Positions 6,042 through 8,738 of a stretch of DNA of 8,738 nt are shown piece by piece. Made by a program: the position numbers and the translations under genes. The DNA is from UBA2862 sp045658005 (lineage in GTDB: Bacteria > Bacillota > Clostridia > Christensenellales > Aristaeellaceae), in contig JAZOUD010000101.1 in NCBI GenBank assembly GCA_045658005.1, positions 1-8,738 on the forward strand, given 5' to 3'. Below the pieces are notes generated by a model. That model did no database searches. It was not told where the DNA came from and saw only the letters and a program-made list of their open reading frames with translations. Within the stretch, counting starts at the first letter, position 1; every line of letters begins with the position of its first letter.

Positions 6042-6092
6042 TCAATCAAAGAAATCCGTCAGGATTTCATCCTCCATTCCTCATTCCTAATT
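6042..6092 (-). repeat. Right outer arm of the 5404-6092 repeat tract
   Basis: Read on the minus strand it runs GAATTAGGAATGAGGAATGG, then a hairpin GAAATCC-TGAC-GGATTTC (6068-6051), then TTGATTGA, mirroring the left arm at 5404-5456. The stem is identical in both arms while the loop differs (TTC versus TGAC), so the hairpin is the conserved part. Confidence 0.75.
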
Positions 6093-6144
6093 CTTCCGCG
6101 TTGCCCCCGGCGGTGAGCCGGGTCTGGAATAAACGAACCATAGC

Positions 6145-6152
6145 AAAGGAGG
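6145..6152 (+). promoter_or_regulatory. Ribosome binding site of the flavoprotein gene
   Basis: AAAGGAGG, a full Shine-Dalgarno match, 6 bases before the ATG at 6159. It fixes the start directly ahead of a signal peptide. No convincing -10/-35 pair was found between 6093 and 6144, so this gene's promoter is unassigned and may lie within the repeat tract. Confidence 0.85.
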
Positions 6153-6158
6153 TACCCC

Positions 6159-7802
6159 ATGAAGAAACTGTTGGCACTGGTATTGTGCGCGCTGATGCTG
6201 CTGGGTGGCATGGCCCTGGGCGAGGGCGCGACGGACGGCGAATACACCGTGACGAGCCCCGGCTTCTACGGCGAGCTGAACGTCACCGTGGTGATCGAGG
6301 GCGGCAGGATCTCCGACATCATCGTCAAGGACTGCCCCGAGACCCCCGAGCTGGGCGGCAAGGCCATCGAGATGATGACCATGGAGATGATCGACGAGAA
6401 CACCTCCGGCGTGGACAGCGTCTCCGGCGCGACGGTGACCTCGGCCTTCTTCCGCAGGGCGGTGAACGCCGCGCTGAAGGAGGCGAACGCCCCTGAGTCC
6501 ATGACCGCGAAGGTGGAACCCTACGAGAAGACCACCGAGACCCTGGAGTGCGACGTGCTGGTGATGGGCAGCGGCACCGCGGGCCTGTCCGCCGCCATCG
6601 CCGCGGCGGAGGCCGGCGCGAACGTGCTGGTCATCGAGAAGCAGGACATCCCCGGCGGATCCGCCGTGACCAGCGCGGGCATCGTCTACGCGCCGGTGGA
6701 CGAGAGCGACAAGGCCGCCATGGTGCAGTACTACATGGACCGCGCCGAGGGCAACGCCAACGAGGAGCTGCTGACCTTCTACGCAGACAACGCGCTGGAC
6801 ACCATCGCCTGGCTGGAGAGCCTGGGCGTGCAGTGGCTGATGACCGTGCCCGCGGGCACCGCCCCCGAGCCCCGCGCCCGCTTCTCGATGACCGCCGAGG
6901 GCGTGGGCATGACCGGCGCGGCGCTGGTGAACCCGATGCTTGCGAAGCTGGACGAGCTGGGCGTGCCGGTGCTGTGCGGCATGAAGGGCACCGAGCTGCT
7001 GGTGGACGAGGCCGGCGCGATCACCGGCGCGAAGGTGGACAGCGACATCGCCGAATACCAGATCGATGCGAAGAGCGTGATCCTGGCCACCGGCGGCTTC
7101 GATGCCAGCAAGGAGATGAAGGCGCAGTATTCCCCCGTGGCTGAGAACGACTTCCCGCTGTCCAGCAAGGGCAACGTGGGCGACGGCATCAACATGGGCA
7201 TGGCCATCGGCGCGGCCACCGAGTTCAAGGGCGGCGTGATCGGCTTTGACTTCGTGGACGGCTCGCTGCCCGCCAGCGGCATGAACGCAGTGGCCATGTA
7301 TTGCAGCAGCTACGTGCAGCCCGACGGCACCTTCGTCAGCAAGGTGATCGACTATCCCATCACCTACACCGCCATCAAGACCCTGGGCGTGGACCACTTC
7401 TACGGCCTGTACGACGCCGCGGGGGCCGGGACCGCCGAGGCCGCCGTGGCGGTGGGCTTCGGCTGGAAGGGCGACACCGTCCAGGCTCTGGCCGAGGCCA
7501 CCGGCATGGACGCGGAGAAGCTGGCGGCGGCCATCGAACAGGACCCCGACCTGAAGGAAGCGCCCTACTACGCCGTGATGGTGAAGCCCACCACCATCGG
7601 CTCGATGGGCGGCCTGGTGATCGATACCGACGCCCGGGTGCTGAAGGAAGACGGCAGCGCCATCCCCGGCCTGTACGCCACCGGCGAGGTGGCCAACGGC
7701 GGCTTCTACAACGTGGAATACCCCGCCAGCGGCTCCTCCCTGTCCCTGGGCATGACCTTCGGCCTGGAGGCGGGACGGAACGCGGCGGAATATGTGAAGT
7801 AA
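6159..7802 (+). CDS. Exported FMN-binding/FAD-binding_2 flavoprotein reductase (fumarate-reductase-like)
   Basis: A 547-aa secreted flavoprotein. A signal peptide (MKK, then a hydrophobic run to about residue 21) leads into an FMN_bind domain (about 26-108) with the flavinylation motif DSVSGATVT (86-94). In this family an ApbE transferase links FMN covalently to the Thr of SGAT (T92 here). The FAD-binding_2 domain follows: GSGTAG (137-142, GxGxxG), EK, PGGSAVTSAG (165 on), SMGGL (482-486) and GLYATGEV. These extracytosolic enzymes reduce small unsaturated compounds such as fumarate or urocanate using quinol- or flavin-derived electrons. The His expected just before the (S/T)MGG block is Gly (G481), and the usual NRLGGN segment with a substrate-binding Arg is replaced by EYPASGSSL (520-528), closer to ketosteroid-dehydrogenase-type loops. 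The substrate is therefore unknown and probably not fumarate. No electron-transfer partner or apbE is in the window. Confidence 0.9.
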   Translation: MKKLLALVLCALMLLGGMALGEGATDGEYTVTSPGFYGELNVTVVIEGGRISDIIVKDCPETPELGGKAIEMMTMEMIDENTSGVDSVSGATVTSAFFRRAVNAALKEANAPESMTAKVEPYEKTTETLECDVLVMGSGTAGLSAAIAAAEAGANVLVIEKQDIPGGSAVTSAGIVYAPVDESDKAAMVQYYMDRAEGNANEELLTFYADNALDTIAWLESLGVQWLMTVPAGTAPEPRARFSMTAEGVGMTGAALVNPMLAKLDELGVPVLCGMKGTELLVDEAGAITGAKVDSDIAEYQIDAKSVILATGGFDASKEMKAQYSPVAENDFPLSSKGNVGDGINMGMAIGAATEFKGGVIGFDFVDGSLPASGMNAVAMYCSSYVQPDGTFVSKVIDYPITYTAIKTLGVDHFYGLYDAAGAGTAEAAVAVGFGWKGDTVQALAEATGMDAEKLAAAIEQDPDLKEAPYYAVMVKPTTIGSMGGLVIDTDARVLKEDGSAIPGLYATGEVANGGFYNVEYPASGSSLSLGMTFGLEAGRNAAEYVK

Positions 7803-7880
7803 GGAATGAGCAGATGCCAAAGGGCGGGCCCGGGGGGGGCGGCCTTGGGTATGGGGCTTGACAGGCCTTGCAATGCGCAC
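7803..7880. other. Gap between the flavoprotein gene and element E3
   Basis: Begins with GGAATGAG directly after the TAA stop, the shortened form of the motif seen at 2026 and 5404. It then holds a G/C-rich stretch with an 8-base G run (7832-7839) within CCAAAGGGC...GGCCTTGG, which could pair imperfectly. No T-run follows, so no terminator is called. Confidence 0.4.
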
Positions 7881-8213
7881 AAATTCTGATTTGTCGGGCT
7901 GTTGGCGACGGTCCCCAAAGCCTTCCCCAGGCAGCGAAGCTGCCGATTCAGGGGAAGGTGGCGCGGCGCGCAGCGCCGTGACGGATGAGGTCGTTCTCTT
8001 GGAAGGATGCGAGTAAATCATCGTTACCGCGGGGGGACCGACCTCATCCGACCCGCTACGCGGGCCACCTACCGCGGGCCTACCGGCCCCATCTCGCTGA
8101 AAACAGTCCACTGGACTGTTTTCCAGGCGCTCGATGCCCCTGAAGGGGAAGGCTTTGGGGTGCGTCAGCCGCCATTCCTATTACCTGCGCGCTAGCTCGA
8201 TAAATCAGAAGTT
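7881..8213. repeat. Multi-hairpin palindromic element E3
   Basis: Ends AAATTCTGATTTGTCG (7881-7896) and, reversed, AACTTCTGATTTATCG (8198-8213) match at 14 of 16 positions. The core follows E1: CCAAAGCCTTCCCC (7915-7928), hairpin GCAGC-GAA-GCTGC (7931-7943), GGGGAAGGTGG (7951-7961), side hairpin CGCGGCGC-GCA-GCGCCGTG with one G-T pair (7962-7980), and GACGGATGAGGTCGTTC (7980-7996), identical to E1. The apex has CATCGTTACCGCGGGGGG (8019-8036), and the return arm has CGACCTCATCCG (8039-8050), CCCGC-TAC-GCGGG (8052-8064), CCACCT and GGGGAAGGCTTTGG. The right half has extra hairpins at 8076-8089 and 8100-8122. The right terminus overlaps the stop codon of the following minus-strand gene. Confidence 0.8.
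8100..8122. repeat. Perfect palindrome AAAACAGTCCA-C-TGGACTGTTTT inside E3
   Basis: Two 11-base arms around a single C, folding to a 10-bp stem with a 3-base loop. It ends in TTTT on the plus strand and, by symmetry, on the minus strand too. The stem is A+T-rich at its base, so it could terminate transcription in either direction between the flavoprotein gene and the converging minus-strand gene; this is inference. Confidence 0.65.
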
Positions 8214-8738
8214 ATCCCTCCTCCACCTTCAAAAACCCATCGTAGAACGCCCCCGGGTAGCCGAAGGACTTTTTTGTTTCGCCGAACTGCACATGCACAT
8301 AGGCGCTGCCGCTCGGCTTTTTTTCGATGGACAGCACCGTGCCCGCGCCGAAGGCGCGGTGGGTTACGACGGCACCCGGCGCGACGCGGCTCAGGTCCGG
8401 CTTCGGGGCTTCGGCGGGCCTTGGCGCGGCGGCGGGTTTGGGCGGCACGAACGCCGGGCGGTAGGTGGGCATGGCCGGCTTCGGCGGGGTGGGGCGCGAC
8501 GGGGCGCTGGCCGGTTCGGGGGTCGTCGGACCGGGCTTCGCGAAGGATGGGTCGGTCCCGGAGGCCGTCGGCGCGGGTGAGTTCGGGGGGTGGCTCCGCC
8601 GGGGCAGGCGCGGAAGCCGTCGGCCCGTGCTTCGCAGCCGTGGGCGCACTCCAGGAAGCCGTTGGCCCACGCTTCGCCACAGACGGCGCGGGTGTCTTCG
8701 GCGGCTGCTTTGCCGTTGCGGTCTCGCCCCTGCGGACG
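8212..8738 (-). CDS. Partial protein with Pro/Ala-rich linker and small C-terminal domain, apparently frameshifted
   Basis: The 3' part of a gene that runs off the window. From 8738 one frame gives a Pro/Ala/Thr/Lys-rich linker (TATAKQPPKTPAPSVAKRG, later APAPAEPPPE). From about 8590 the same kind of linker continues in another frame (NSPAPTASGTDPSFAKPG, later RPTPPKPAMPTYRPAF). Removing one C from the C6 run (G run 8585-8590 on the plus strand) joins both into a smooth linker. The C-terminal ~55 residues (8215-8378) form a compact domain: GAVVTHRAFGAGTVLSIEKK, VHVQFGETKKSFGYP, AFYDGFL. The V-H-x-x-FG-x-G-x-V pattern resembles small SH3-like tail modules, such as those at the end of UvrD/PcrA-type helicases, but I cannot assign a family. 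The N-terminal domain that would define its function lies outside the window. The TAA stop overlaps the terminus of E3. Confidence 0.7.
   Translation of the reverse strand, partial: SAGARPQRQSSRRRHPRRLWRSVGQRLPGVRPRLRSTGRRLPRLPRRSHPPNSPAPTASGTDPSFAKPGPTTPEPASAPSRPTPPKPAMPTYRPAFVPPKPAAAPRPAEAPKPDLSRVAPGAVVTHRAFGAGTVLSIEKKPSGSAYVHVQFGETKKSFGYPGAFYDGFLKVEEG

Noticed and set aside
6028..6045. TTGAAC-GGATAT-GTTCAA inverted repeat as an operator for the flavoprotein gene
   Set aside because: It lies over 110 bases upstream of the start, inside the repeat tract, with no promoter recognised beside it; six-base arms are weak evidence.
6101..6130. TTGCCC-N18-TGGAAT as the flavoprotein gene promoter
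   Set aside because: Both boxes match only 4 of 6 and the spacer is overlapped by a CCCGGC/GCCGGG hairpin (6106-6122). It is possible but too weak to list as a feature.
6159..6230. Lipoprotein signal (Cys10 in LALVLC) in the flavoprotein
   Set aside because: The residue before Cys is Leu rather than Gly/Ala/Ser, and the hydrophobic stretch before it is too short; a normal secretory signal cleaved near residue 21 fits better.
2094..8213. CRISPR array
   Set aside because: The repeats are few, long, internally palindromic and irregularly spaced, with no short direct repeats alternating with unique spacers and no cas genes.

Overview
The window is GC-rich DNA. Its protein families and A+T-rich sigma-A-type promoters, together with strong AAGGAGG ribosome binding sites, suggest a Gram-positive Bacillota, most likely an anaerobic (probably gut-type) member of Clostridia. 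The taxon is an inference: no rRNA or other marker is present. Codon use looks uniform across the genes, so none stands out as recently transferred.

Layout: (1) 1-1097, 6-phosphofructokinase on the minus strand with its own promoter and a terminator-like hairpin. (2) 1200-1952, glycerophosphodiester phosphodiesterase, also minus strand, with a promoter whose -10 block closely resembles the pfkA one. (3) 1968-2426, a divergent intergenic region holding a folded repeat element (E1) followed directly by a strong promoter. (4) 2427-5411, a large membrane-anchored surface protein with three lamin-tail-like domains, a chitobiase/Fn3-associated-type domain and a CotH kinase-like domain. (5) 5412-6158, a 750-base gap filled almost entirely by repeats: an outer inverted-arm pair, an inner palindromic element (E2), and a 230-base miniature element inserted into E2 with perfect inverted ends and an apparent 11-bp target duplication. 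(6) 6159-7802, an exported FMN-binding plus FAD-binding_2 flavoprotein reductase. (7) 7881-8213, a third copy of the folded element (E3). (8) 8212-8738, the 3' part of a minus-strand gene with a Pro/Ala-rich linker and a small C-terminal domain, apparently frameshifted in a C6 run.

The genes do not form one pathway. pfkA (glycolysis) and the phosphodiesterase (glycerophosphodiester breakdown) are separate housekeeping units. The CotH-like protein and the flavoprotein both act at or outside the membrane, but nothing links them functionally. The most unusual part of the window is the non-coding DNA. A family of multi-hairpin palindromes shares one core (CCTTCCCC...GGGGAAGGTGG, a short hairpin, GGATGAGG or GGAAGAGG, and the mirror image). 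The core keeps its base pairing while stem sequences change, occurs behind different terminal repeats, and repeatedly sits on or against gene stop codons. No transposase is encoded in the window, so any mobility would have to be supplied from elsewhere.
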